From the NCBI GenBank assembly GCA_024305405.1, contig JAKNDB010000068.1:10897501-10961500 (forward strand): 64,000 bases of DNA, in the 5' to 3' direction. Under the pieces are notes generated by a model that worked only from the letters and a program-made list of their open reading frames with translations, searched no databases and was not told where the DNA came from. Shown here piece by piece: positions 34,101 to 47,039 of this stretch. Source of the stretch: Dirofilaria immitis. Its lineage: Eukaryota; Nematoda; Chromadorea; Rhabditida; Onchocercidae. Numbering within the stretch: position 1 is the stretch's first letter; each line of letters starts with the position of its first letter. The translations under genes were made by a program, and so were the position numbers.

Positions 34101-37100
34101 TCAAAAGTAATTAATGTCACCTTAACTAATATACTGATATCACTTTTTTTTAAATTAAATATAATAACTGTATAAACTAATAGTTAAATAGAAATCGAGT
34201 ACATAAATCGAAATTTATAGATATTTACAAGAATTAAATATTAAACTTTGGAAAGGAATGGCGAAAAAAATTAGAAAAGAGCTTTCAAAAGTTTTTGACT
34301 AAAATGCGAACTTGCAGATGTAATCTGCTTGTAGTTTAATATTCATTCGATTTCCATTGTAAAATTCATAAATAATATCATCATGCTATATTTGTCTAAG
34401 ACATTTCATGTCAGACATCTTTTTCACATCGAATCCAGCTATTTCAATTTCTCTTTCGTTTTTTTCATTAATATCACTGACCAATATTTTCTTCTCTCTT
34501 ATTTATTACGGACCATATATGTCGTACACAGCGGTGTGAAGTCAAATACTTTTGCGTATTCGTATCGCAAATAGCAGCTGAAAATATTGACCTCAAGTTG
34601 TAAAAGAAACTGGAAGAAGTGCAGTTAGTGAGTTTATCGACTCATATCTGCTTATAGTGTTATCAACTCTGTTCCTGCAGAGTTCTTTAAAACATCGCAA
34701 ATATCTGCGATGTGAAAAATTTGTTGAGACACTGAATGTCTTAATTCAATTATGACATCGGGAAAAAGTTCGCATGACAACCATTTTCAAGATGATTTAA
34801 ATGCCTAATGTATCATTTCTTCATACAATTATTAAACAAAAAAGCTTACAGGATTTACTTCTCAGATAACTTTTTACTCTCTCCTCTACTTCAGTTATTT
34901 GTCTTCATTATCGCCATCGACTTCTGAAGACCTTCACAAAGAAATCTGCCTGGATGAAGTTAATTCTCCTTGTTTAATCTTATGATTCCTGACAAGCTAA
35001 CTACTCTTCCATCTTTTCATTCATCCTTTCCCATTTTCCTTTCATTTCTCGGCTATTTTTCCCGAAGTTTTTCATAACTATTTCTCTTTATCCGTCTATA
35101 TCGATTATTTAAAAGCTACGATGATTATATACTATCGTCTTCCTTCAAAGTATTGAAAGTATCTTTCTTTAAGAATCACTCTAGTTGTCTTTCCATCACT
35201 TTTCCAATATCTTATTTAAAAAATCCACAAAAATTACAAAATCATGAAATCAATTTATGAGAGAGAGAGAGAGAAAGAGAGAGGGAGAAAGAGAGAGAGA
35301 AAGAGATTATCTGTCCATCTTTATACTGCTGTGATGCAAAAGGAATCATAGATTAAATTCCTAAATATTCCGGATGCAAAGTATATTCGGAAATAACAAG
35401 TCTTTTTCATTATTCATAAATCAGTATATATCTTAAAGGTTAAGTTTTACAAAAACTATAACAGATGCGAAGCAAATTCATCAATCTTTAATGAAATATC
35501 TTATTATGTCCGATAGACTGCAATTATGTCATTCTATTTTTAATGAGAAAAGAAAATCTAAAATGGATTTGAAAATTTCACTTCTTGGAGATTCAGTCTA
35601 TGATCATATTAAACATTGATCGAAATCATTTCAAATAAAGTCGTATATTTGACTATCATTCAGAATCTATGATTGATTATATCTGTTTATTATAAGGTCA
35701 GGACGGATCTCCTGCTGCAATATTTTTAATTTTTACTCAGAAAGGAAAGCATCAAAATACTATAATTTTAAGAAACATCGTTAACTAGTTGGAAGCATTA
35801 TTTAAAGTTTAAAAAAATCAGTGATTATTATGGAATGATAAATTTAAATTTAAGCGCATGCCTTCCACATTTTGCTTTTTCCTGAATCGTAAATGCAAAT
35901 CAAATCAGATCACCGTAGATGGATAACTAAAATCATCGATGAAAGTTGCAATATGATTATCTAGATGCTTTTTGTATGATTGATTTAAGAAAGTTTCCAT
36001 ATCAAATTTTCAGCTACTGTAGTAAAAGAAATAATAATAATACAAGAATTCAATTGACTTTTAAATAAATCTCTTTCAAATTATATCGCATCAGTCACTT
36101 CATTTACTGTACCATACTTATAGTATGAATTAATACGACGTGTTTCATTATTCCTTCTTATCTTACATATAATGAATTGACCAGAATTGACCAGTAATGC
36201 TGGCCAATAATTTCGTTGGTTTTCAAATCATTTTACTAATAATTCTACTTCTATAATTTAACGAAGATAATCCATCACATTCAATAATCTTGTTATTCTT
36301 ACTTTTTATTCATGCTTTTACTTATCATTTAATTTAGCAACTTTCTTCTTAATTAGTATCTTTTCATGTCTGCAAAAGATTAAAATGTAGTGGCACCGCA
36401 GAAATTCATTTGCTTTATTGGTTGTTAACAGAATCTCATCCCACTAAGCCATCATTTCTATTGATTTCATTTCTCAAAATTCCATAACTATAGCACAAAG
36501 TTTTTGTTTTAATTATTTATTGTATTTAAAAAGGCCAAAATTTGGATGTTCGTTGTTATCCCTATTAATCGATAATACTTCCCTTACATTACTTCAAGCA
36601 TTCGCAATTTGTTTTATATTTATTACTGTTATTTCATGTCAATAAGATTTATTGATTTGTCATAATTACTTTAATCTTTTGTGATGGTACGCATATTTGA
36701 AATTGGTAACTGTCTTTGAAATTTGTTACTAAATTTTTATTTTTTATAACGCTGAGAATAAAAAGATATAATACCAATGTTTTGGAAAAAGTTACTCTGA
36801 AATAAACCTAAGAAATGATAACAAAGTTATAAATGGAGCAGAGAAAGATCACTGCTTAACTTGCTTGGAAATTCAATAAAACTGAAGTTATTTAGTAGCT
36901 GAAGATTGCCCTATTTACCGAGACCTTCTAGTAAGGATAACACCGTTATACGAGATTAAAATGCGCTTAAAATTTAAGATTAAATTCTCGCATAAATAGA
37001 CATTAAAACTTCGAAACCTAGGACTAGAAATCCAATTTTAATGCCTAACATGATGATTACCATGGATAGACACAAATTCAAGTGGACGCCGATTTGCCGC

Positions 37101-38011
37101 GAAATACCGATCGTCCTTTCCAGAAGATACGAAACGGACTTGAGCAGAACTTCCCGTTCGAAATTATTTTGTGAATGTTCGTATTTTTTCTTTTTCTGGT
37201 TTCTTTCTTTCTTTTCTTTAATCCTTTCTGATTGTTGTTGTCGAATTTGTTAATATTAATCGAATTCGATTCTTATTTTTCTGTGATCCATGATTTCTAA
37301 TGTTTTTTCTTCCAATTCAACATACATTATTCTCAGTACAAAAACATATATTCTTCTTTCATTTTTATGAAATTCCAAGGAAGTGATAATCATTCATCAG
37401 AAAATACCGTTCGATCTATATCTTCAAGATCCAAAAGATTATTTCTCCATCGGAACGAGTAGCTAGAATTTTTATTCTAAATTTAAAAAATTTCTGTACA
37501 TCATCCTTTTTCATTAAAGCATCCCTTAGTTAATATCTTCAACATTAATATGGTGTTAGAACATTTCATATATGATATACCTCTACTAGAATACTGCATA
37601 TTACTTATTCTTAGATAAATTTATTTTAGTGTCCTTACAAGCATTCACAATGAATCTTCATTACATTATTACTGTTATGTGGGAAATATTAAAATAGATA
37701 TGGAGGATACGCAACGATATATTTGTAAGTTGTATATACTTTGACATGTTCAAATGATCCATATCGGAATTGAAACGAAAATTTCGGAATGCTTACAATT
37801 CAGAAAAAAATCCATTTTATTTTCAAAAAGTCAGTCATTTTTATTTTATAAAACATTTTTTTATATTCCATATTTATACTACTTCTAACTGAAACACTGT
37901 CGTTATTTTACATAGCTGTAAATTTTTTATATTCATTTCAATAGTTTTAATTGCTTGTTTTTAATAAATCAAATTTTTAATAAAGAATAAGTTAGACATG
38001 ATTAGTTGCAG
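31144..38011. other. 6.9-kb AT-rich intergenic region
   Basis: No exon with recognisable homology. It holds a GA microsatellite (35259-35306), short direct repeats around TACTGCATG (about 33625-33715), and one less AT-rich, CpG-containing island near 37041-37165. It should include the divergent promoters of the lipase and KLHL18 genes. Confidence 0.5.
35259..35306. repeat. (GA)n microsatellite with AAA/GGG interruptions
   Basis: A purine-only tract of GA dinucleotides interrupted by AAAG and GGG units. It stands alone in intergenic sequence. Confidence 0.9.
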
Positions 38012-38012
38012 C
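38000..38012 (+). promoter_or_regulatory. Candidate trans-splice acceptor of KLHL18
   Basis: TTAGTTGCAG ends at 38011, 11 bases before the ATG at 38023, with no earlier coding exon visible. Confidence 0.5.
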
Positions 38013-38022
38013 ACTGTTGACG

Positions 38023-41000
38023 ATGTGTGATGAAGATGACGATGAAGTAATGGTATTCGAATGCGGTGCTTCATTGGCCGCTAATGCATTTCCAAACTTT
38101 GAAGAAATTCGTCGTGCTGGCAAACTTTGTGATGTGGTGCTTGTTGTTGGTGATGTTAGGTTTGTAGAAAAAATCCGTTTGCTCATTTATGTAAACTTTC
38201 CAATCTATCCCGGCGATTCTAACGATTTCAGATTTAGCGCCCATCGCATTGTTCTAGCCGCAACAATTCCTTATTTCCGAGCGATGTTTACTGCTGACAT
38301 GGCTGAAAGTCAACAAGAAGAAATTTACCTAAAAGGTTGATTTTTGTTAAGTGAAAATGGCTATTGCATGATATCTTGGCCGTAGGGTTAATCATAAAAC
38401 TATTTCGTTTAATCTTTCCATTCGTTATATTTTGGGGGTATTGCAGAAAAATTTTGAAGCGAAGTTTTAGTAGCTCAATGTTCAAATCCAAGTTAAGGAT
38501 TTTGCACTCACTGAAATATTGTCCAGCTGTCATATAAAGGCAAATGATTGGCAAATGTTGCAGCTAACGGAAATTTTTAGGTATAAGATATAAAAGGAAC
38601 AAGGATAAAAGAATGCAGAAAGCTGTTATGACTGATGTTGCTTGCCATTCCTGTCCATAGGCATTCCATTCTGAATTCTCATGTTCTGTTATTCGGATTT
38701 TAATAAATTAAGACTCGACACTTAGTGAAGAGATATTTTTATTTGTCTTTCGTCGCACAATTAAAATTTTATTATAATTTAAATATATACCTTACATACC
38801 GAATTTACTTCTTTGAAGATTTCGAGCCGGATACATTGGAGCAACTGATTGCTTTCTCATACACGGGAAGCATAAGAATAACTGCTGCAAACGTGCAAAG
38901 TATGATGCATGCAGCAAATTTCTTGCAGCTGAATGGAATCGTGGATGAATGCTCCAAATTTTAAAATGTAGATTGCATGCACAGAATGTTCTCGGCGTTC
39001 GATCCTTTGCTATGGCGCTTGGCTGTGTATCACTCGTCCTTTCGGCAGGTAGCTAACTGTATGTCTCCTTTTCCTCTTTATTTTGTCTTATTTCGAATAG
39101 TAACAGTTTTTTCTAAAAATTATATAATTAGTCATGCATCAGAATGCGTAATATAAGATTATCTCTACGAATAGATGGAATATACGTAAGATCTTTGACA
39201 AATAATAAATTATGAAATTATGCTGGTTGGCTCATAAATTTTGTAAAATAATCTTGTAAAATGTCGCAAAGATCAGATTATTTCGAGATATGGGAAAAGG
39301 AAAATTATTGTACATGAAATTTGTTATATTAAGAAATAACGAGCTGTTTCAAAATTATCTTAATACATCTTTATTTTAAAGCATATGATATTTGAAGTTT
39401 ATTGTTTTATATTTTATTTTTAAACATTAGTCATTTAGATTGTTTTCTGCACAAACATTTCCTATCAGTATCGCAGGGTGAAGAATACTTGGCTTTATCG
39501 GTAGATGATTTGGTAACAATATTGAGCAGGGATGAATTATTTGTTGAAAGCGAGGAGCAGATGTTTGATGCTTGTATGCGATGGGTCCAGCACAATCCTG
39601 AAAGAAAGCAGTATTTGCCGAGGTAACATTCTCTAGCTAAAACTTGATATTATTACGTAATGAAGGACATTTATTTTGATTCATCTTCAATTACGTTATC
39701 TTAATATCTTCTCATTCTAGGTTTCCTCATTTCACTAATGGATATGTTTTAATATCAAAAGAATTGAAGAATTTTTTCATCACTGGTAATGAATAGTATA
39801 TAGACATAGAACCAAAAATAAAAAACAAAAAAATTTTTTCTTAAATTAATAGTGAGATGATACGAGGGTTTTGTAATTTGACTTGTTTTTTCCTTAATTT
39901 CTTCAATAACTATACTGCTTATCTTAATTTCTTCGATTAAATATACTGCTTATCTTAATGTCACATTCATTGTACACTAAAAAAATATTCAAAAGCCAGA
40001 ATGTTATTCAAAGCAGCGGGAAATCTTTTTTGTTATGCTGTCTTAGAGTTAAGAATATTGCAGTTCTTGCTTATCCTGATATTGAAGTAATTGTACGCTA
40101 TTCATATTCGTGTTCATATTTTATGTGCCATGACTTCTGTTTCGTTTTTTTATTACGAACGATTTCATATTTTCTCAATAAATTAAATTTTAGGGTACTT
40201 ACATGTGTCAGGATGCCGTTAATGAAACCTCATTTTATCACCGATCACGTAGCCTCTCATCCATTCATTCGTGAATGTCTTGATTGTCGTGATTTAATTG
40301 ATGAGGCAAAAGACTACCATCTTATGCCAGAAAGAAGAAAATTTCTAAATAAATTCAGGTATTATTATGCTTTCTAATATTGTAAAAAAAAATAATGACC
40401 TAAGTGACACAAGAAATTTTTTTAAAATCTTTTTATTGGACTTTTTGCCTGCTAAGCTTCCATATTTTGTTCATTTAATATAGTCAAGATTTTCTTTTTC
40501 TTTTTTAAAATTATTACAAGTAGAACTAGAATTTCTCAAAAAAGAAATTGAAATTTTTGTTTAGAACAAAACAGAGATGTTGCTTTGATGTTCCCGGTAT
40601 GATTTTCGCAGTTGGTGGTTTGACAAATGCTGGTGATTCTTTGTCAACCGTTGAAATGTATGATCCGATGACCTGTAAGCGTTTTCTGTTCTCTTATTTA
40701 TTGAAATTTCCCAGTTTCGGGCAAGTTATTATGAAGTAACGCTAGTTGCTTGCAGGTAAATGGACAGCAGCACAGCCGATGAACTCTATCCGATCACGAA
40801 TAGGTGTTGCCGTAATGAATCGTATGTTGTACGCCATTGGCGGTTTCAATGGGCATGACCGTCTACGAACTGTTGAAGTCTTTGATCCGGATCAGAATAA
40901 ATGGACCGAGGTTAAATTTAAGGAAATAAGTAGTGATATGATATTTCATTTCATCTCTCGTAGGAGATATACGACTGCAGGGTGTCCTAAAATGGAATAG

Positions 41001-42545
41001 AAAGCGATTCAGATCGAAAGCCTGCTATGTAATCTGTATTTTTTGCAAGGCATTATAAAAGATCGAAATTCTGCTGCTATTCTCTAAGCTTTTGAAGATC
41101 TGATAGATTTATATTCAGCAAAATGATTCATTTTGTAGAAATTAGTATTTCCAGCATATATTTGTCCCATTGTGAGATTGTGGTACGCTGATTTCAGAGT
41201 AATGTTGTTGTATCTTATATTTAATGTTTATTTTGTTTTGCAGGTGAGTTCGTTAATTAATAAACGTTCCGCGCTTGGAGCAGCTGTAGTCAATGATCGC
41301 CTTTATGTATGTGGTGGTTATGATGGGATTAGTTCACTCGCATCTGTAGAAGTTTATAATCCTTCTACAAATCGATGGACTTTGACTACTGCAATGAATA
41401 AACAAAGATCTGCTGCTGGTATAGCTGTTATTGATAATTACATTTACGGTGAGTTACTGACATTTTGGTTCTGGTTTCTTTCAGAAGTTTTTCACGTGTG
41501 TAAATGAAGAAATTAAAAACGAATGCATTGCAGTAATAGGTGGGCATGACGGAATGTCAATTTTTAATTCTGTTGAACGTTTTAATGTCGACAGCGGCGA
41601 ATGGCAGATTGTGAAATCAATGTGCACGAAACGATGTCGTCTAGGAGCTGCAGCTGTTCGAGGAAAAATTTACGTTTGCGGCGGGTAAGCAGTTTATTTT
41701 GATCTTACGCATCACCTTTCATATTTGCCAATGCAACTAATTTATCTTCAGGTATAACAAATTTTGATTCCGTTTAGTCTGTAATGCCAAATTTGTTTAA
41801 TTTCTACTACAACTGGCGATAGAGTTAGAGAGAGCGTTAATTTTTTTGCAGTTATGACGGATGTCAATTTCTGAAGAGCGTTGAAGTGTATGAACCAGAG
41901 AAGGACGAGTGGAGTCCACTATCCCCAATGCATTTAAAAGAAGTCGAGTATCATTAATTTCCAATGCTGGTGTTCTTTATGCTATCGCTGGGTTTGTCAT
42001 TATATTTCTTTCTTTTCGAGAAATGAGCTAAATGATGGGATAAATCAAATGAATTGATATCTAGCTTTATTACTTTTTGTAATGAATTACAAATATAATC
42101 TCTCCAGCTTGCAATTCTATTCATTGTCAAAATGACCGCAACATTAATAATGTGACTTTTTCAAACACTTAAAATAAATATCTTCGAAAGCGGTTTTTTT
42201 GATAGAAATGTCTCTCTATAATCTTATGATCTCTATAATATTAGATACAAGTGCTTAAATCAAAAGTGCTTTAGTTTGAAATTTTGCCACATCTCATTTT
42301 GTATTCCCATGTAACTTGGTGTGCTTTATTGAACACCTAAAAGTTTCTTTTGTTTTTGCTTTCAGATGACATTAAAAATTTGTCGCAACTTTAGTTATTT
42401 CAGTTATGATGGCATTTCGAATTTGAGTTCTATGGAGACCTATAATATTGAGGAGGACAAATGGACACTGGCAACAAGCATGGTAGCTCACGAAGGTGGC
42501 GTTGGTATTGGCGTAATACCATTTCATCCCAGTAAAATATCATAA
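38023..42545 (+). CDS. KLHL18: Kelch-like protein 18 orthologue (BTB-BACK-Kelch, Cullin-3 adaptor)
   Basis: Exons: 38023-38159, 38232-38335, 38819-39048, 39439-39622, 40194-40358, 40565-40674, 40756-40910, 41244-41448, 41534-41684, 41852-41991, 42404-42545. KLHL18 recruits substrates to Cullin-3 ubiquitin ligase. Order: short acidic N-terminus; BTB ([41 protein letters not shown]); BACK ([37 protein letters not shown]); then six kelch blades with repeated double Gly (AVGG, AIGG, VCGG, VIGG, VCGG, then AIAG where the last blade lacks the first Gly). The C-terminus [11 protein letters not shown] matches KLHL18 rather than other KLHL proteins. With one extra T in 38959-38962 and one extra A in 41936-41939, all phases agree and the protein is 574 residues, the length I recall for human KLHL18. 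Intron 1 is only 72 bases and has no stop in frame. Confidence 0.95.
39894..39955 (+). repeat. 31-bp tandem duplication in KLHL18 intron 4
   Basis: TTAATTTCTTC...ATACTGCTTATC occurs twice in direct succession with small differences (CAATAACT versus GATTAAAT). Confidence 0.85.
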
Positions 42546-43474
42546 TCTGTGACTTCCTTTTCTTAATATCTTATGGCCAATTTTGTTTTCTTCATTATTA
42601 AAAATAATCCATTCATTTAGCAGAGCTAATTTTTTAAGGGATTACTTGTAGTGGAAAAGCGATGTAATAAAAGAAAGAACAAAAAAGTTTGAATAGAAAT
42701 AGATGTTTTTAATCTACTATATATGAAATTTTAAAAATAGTGATGTTTATCATCATTTGAATATCTATCCAAAACGCTTATGGTTTCTGATTCTGTTTTT
42801 ATTCATTTAAAATGCATAATAAAAGGTCCTTTGTACTTTTTTTCTTTTATCTTCCAACGCGCATTGGCACTTTTTGTTTTCCTTATCGTTTTTCAAATGT
42901 AATAAATAATTGGACCGTCCATTTCCATGTTTCGTTACGACATTTCTTGAGTTTGCTTCCTCATATTATTTATTTATTAATCATCGAAGTTTTTATTGTT
43001 AAAGAAATTTAGCTTTGCTTTTTAGAAAGTTCAAAATCAAAGAAGGAAAGATGAGGTGGAAATCAAAGCTATTTACTGCTTTAAATGATAATATAAAAGA
43101 AGCATCAAGGTTGTATTCTTTTTATTGGTGTTTCCAGCATTCTTTTTGATAAATGATCACCAGGATTCTGTGTTCATTATGTTTTTATATACTGAGGAAA
43201 AGTAGAGAAATGATTTGCAAGGAACATTACCATATCAACGGGCAAATTGTTTTTTCATTATTTTGTTGGTAAGATTGTTTTATTTCCCAAAACTTCAATA
43301 TAATAGGATTGGCTGTGTAAATGTAGTAAATAAATTGGTTGGTTGGTTGATAATCTCCTTAAAAGAGATGAAGTAAGAAAGTGACAAGAGGGAAAGAGGC
43401 AGAGAGAGAATAATTTGGTGAAGAAAAGCGTGTCTGTTAAGAAAAGAGATCATGTTAGTCATAAAAGTTTTAGC
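42546..43474. other. Convergent spacer between KLHL18 and the PDI-like gene
   Basis: 929 bases between facing stop codons, AT-rich, with one chance open stretch (42812-43012) rich in Phe and lacking motifs. Best read as two 3' UTRs plus spacer. Confidence 0.6.
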
Positions 43475-46311
43475 TCAGAGTTCGTCTTTACTGTTTAGCT
43501 GTTTTTTATCTTTATTGTTCGGCTGCTTTTTTCTATCACTGATTCCTTCTTTTTGCTTCCTTCCTTGCGGTTTTCCACACTATTTTCTTTGTCCTTTTCC
43601 AAATTTATCGTGATGAATTCAGAGAAATTATTCACTGTGCGTTCATTTTCTGTGTGATAAACAGGCTAAAACAAGGAAAAAATGAAAACTCACAGAACTT
43701 CCTATTTATAGGTTATTTTTCAAATGAAATTCAGAAGCTTATTTATGTTATTATTTATGTCATCAAATTATATCTCAGATTTCATTGTGTCTGTCATGAA
43801 GGTATCATTACTAAATTTCTTGAAAATAGAAAAATAGCTAAATGCACATAGACAAACTTTTTCGATCCTTTGATAAATAACGCTATAGTAGGTACGTCAA
43901 ATATTGGTAGTCCGAATACTTCGTTATTCATCGAATTCATCTTGGCGATTACCAGATTTTTCTTGTTTTTATAAAGCTCTCCAAGTTTCTCTATTTCCGG
44001 CATCGTTTTTTGACATGCTTCACACCATGGTGCATCTATAAGAACCATAATAATCACAGTTTTCCATAATTTTGGAAAAATTCAATTATTTTAACAAATT
44101 GCTTCAAATATATTGACCGGTAGCTAATATTGCTTATAGCCGAATAAGACCAATGAGAACGGAAATAACTGTTAAACCGATTATTGTGATTGCGCTATGC
44201 TATGATTGATTAGAAATTGAGAACAGCCAGATAGAAAATAAGCTAATTTATGTTATACATTGATTTTCATCATCGGATTTTAGAAAGAGATAACATTTAT
44301 GTGGAAGGTATGAAAATAGTTCGGACAGAACTTTTTATAGCTATGCAGTGTTAAATATTTTAAGAAATTTATGATGATGGTAATCCGACTATAATCTCGA
44401 TGATACGCTTCGTTTGATTCGAAATCTTTCCTAGTCTTTGGGACATCTACTGCATATATTGAAAAAGTAGAAGTAAATTTCCAGAACTCTATAATTTCCA
44501 CTATTTTTGGTAAGTATTGAGTCTTGTAATAAGTTTACTTTGGAGAGAGCAAGTTTTTAATTAATCGTCTAACATGCACCATTTAGAAGTACAACAAATG
44601 ATTGGCATCTTCTTTTTTCTATTTTTGTAAATGATACATTATTAATTTAGTAATCTTAAGTAAAGAAATGAAAGAAGCTTACAAGAAGATAGGACTATTA
44701 AGTGAAAAAGCTTACAGAAAAATACGAAAGTTGTTTTCTCCGGATCAAATACTTGCTTTTCGAAATTTTTTCCTACAAGTTCAATCACAGGTTTCTTATT
44801 CCAGTCTTTGGGTGTTTCGTCACTTTTCAAGAAAGGTATTGCTTTACCATCCAAACATGAATGTACAAATGAAATTATTTCTGCTTTCGTTATCTGCAAA
44901 TTCATTTGTATCGATGAAAATAGTATTTGATTTTTTCAGAGAGGAATTATTACAACTTTTTGGACTTATGGAGAGCGTGGAATGCTTGTGAGATAAGGTT
45001 TCGGTTTTGTTTATAGTATTACTTTAAATATCTTTTCGTAGAGAGTGTGTTGTTATTTCTTCTCAAAAGAAAGAATAACAAGATAAAATTTTGGATGTCT
45101 TGTATGTCATCTATCTTTTGTAGTGGGATAAAATTATCGGAATTTAGACATGGATTTATGAATTCATACATTTGTTTAGAAAATTTGTAATTTAGAGAAA
45201 ATATTTTTAAAAGATTCAGAAAGAAATGCTTACTTCTTTTATTTCTGCTTTATATTTCTTGAGATATTTTTTAAGACCAACAAACAATACACCTGGTACA
45301 TCTTCCGCTATTAAACCAAGGAATTCAATTAGTTGCCAATTTTCTTCTATGTCAGAATTGATATACACAAATCGAACCTAAATATCTAGACGGCTTATTC
45401 AAATTTTAGATTTTAGATTCTTCATCTCTAATTTACAAAATTAAGGATGATTTGCAATTTGCAAGATTCGTTGTAATTGTTGTTTCTGTAGATAAAACAG
45501 AGACAAATCTAAAATGACAGAAGTTTAAATTTAAATTGAAAAAGTGGAGATCGAGTTTCAGCATTGTAAAAGCAAGCATTTTGAATGGTTTTACGTTTTC
45601 CAAATACGAAAAAATGTAGGTTACAACAGCACTATAGTTTTTAGGGATCTGTTGCAGTTTGTTGGAAGTGGACTTAAAGATACACTATTGATTAACCGCA
45701 AGCTTTTTTAATACTGAATATTTCGCTGTCGCTTCTATAATACTTAATATAAAAATTGTTAGACCTTGTTCTCGAATTCTTCTGCGGCTTTTTCGAATTC
45801 ATCTAGGTAATCATCGTAATCCTCGGATTGTTTTGACTCGATCAGTATCGCAAATTCTGTATTTTCATCACCAAAAATGGAAGATCCCGATTCTTTTACA
45901 AATTCGATTACCAGGTTTTTCTTCTATAGAGATATTGATTGGCTTTATATCAATAGAAACATCATTTTATTTCAAAATCCAATTATTGCATCTCCTACTC
46001 TTATTGATGATGTAATTAATTACATATCAATACGGTCAAATATTTAACCTATTATTCTCTTTTTCTTTCCCATTGTCTGTTGATGAAAATTATCTCTCTT
46101 CATCAGACAATTTTTTGTTGAACCAATTTACTCCTTACTCTTCCTCCCCTACCTCTCTTTCATTTTCTCGTCATACTATGGATGGTTTGAATCACTTATG
46201 CTCAATAATTAAAATATCTTAACATCGCTACTAATATCTAACCTTCGTTTCAGCTATTGTTCCAAGCAATAGAAGAAGTAAAAATGAGTAAGTACGAATT
46301 TCTGACCGCAT
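43475..46311 (-). CDS. Short ER protein disulfide isomerase-like protein (b'-a' only, WCEAC, KDEL)
   Basis: Minus-strand exons: 46243-46311, 45765-45923, 45234-45377, 44716-44893, 43854-44035, 43475-43665. Exon 1 is a signal peptide (MRSEIRTYSFLLLLLLGTIA). It joins in phase to KKNLVIEFVKESG, which aligns with the start of the b' domain of classical PDI. The linker WNKKPVIELVGKNFEKQVFD and a C-terminal thioredoxin a' domain follow, with the active site APWCEACQK and the cis-proline segment VPTIALF. With one extra A (gene strand) in the run 43527-43532, the Lys-rich tail ends in KDEL, the ER retrieval signal; as written the frame stops a few codons earlier. Corrected length is 307 residues, against about 480-500 for PDI, so the a and b domains are absent. 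CEAC replaces the usual CGHC. The reaction is presumably thiol-disulfide exchange in the ER; how the missing His changes it is inference. Confidence 0.86.
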
Positions 46312-47039
46312 TTCCTCTTTCTTTATAAGCGAATAATGGCTTTATATGATGATACAGTAAAATTGATATATTATATGTAGTGAATGGCGGGGAGTAGATG
46401 GTTACACCAATGACAGCTTTGACGATACTTTTGAATTCGAGCAGTCGAAAGATGTAGTACACGTTCATTGCCATGTCTTGCCCCCATTCGATATCTCCAT
46501 CTTTTTCCTTATTTCTTCTCCTTCCAATTAATTTCCATAACTTGTTTTACAAAGGATGAGTGAATGTTGTTTTTTTATATGTAAACAAAGTTGGCAATCG
46601 TTGCAATTGCATTAAATAATTGTAATTAATTGAAGATTAATTAATGCTCTCGCAAATTAATATATTTCATGCATTATGCATAGTAGAAAATATATTGATA
46701 TTATAATTAGCAATATTTATATATCATACTATGTGGTCTGTCTTTCGAATCATTTAGGATTAGAATAAATGCATATATTTAATTCGAGAATTATGAATAA
46801 AGTGCATGAATTCGAATTTTTCATCTTAAATAAAATGACCTACGCTTAATATAAGATGGACAAAGAACGATTTAATTTTTTTCTAATCTAGACATAGATC
46901 GATTTAACTCTATTTAATCGTTATGTGGCATCGATAATCGTTATCAGTTTTTATTTGTTCTGAAATTACTACATGCACATTTTTAACACTTAGATTTTTC
47001 GCTGATATTTAAATTCGAGTGTAAGATACTTTGCATTCG
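46312..47039. other. Divergent spacer between the PDI-like gene and the unrecognised gene
   Basis: 728 bases, very AT-rich, between two start codons pointing away from each other. It should contain both promoters; I see no defined motif. Confidence 0.5.

Noticed and set aside
39958..40377. 139-codon ORF as a separate gene
   Set aside because: Its second half is the KLHL18 BACK exon (40194-40358); the first half is intron open by chance.
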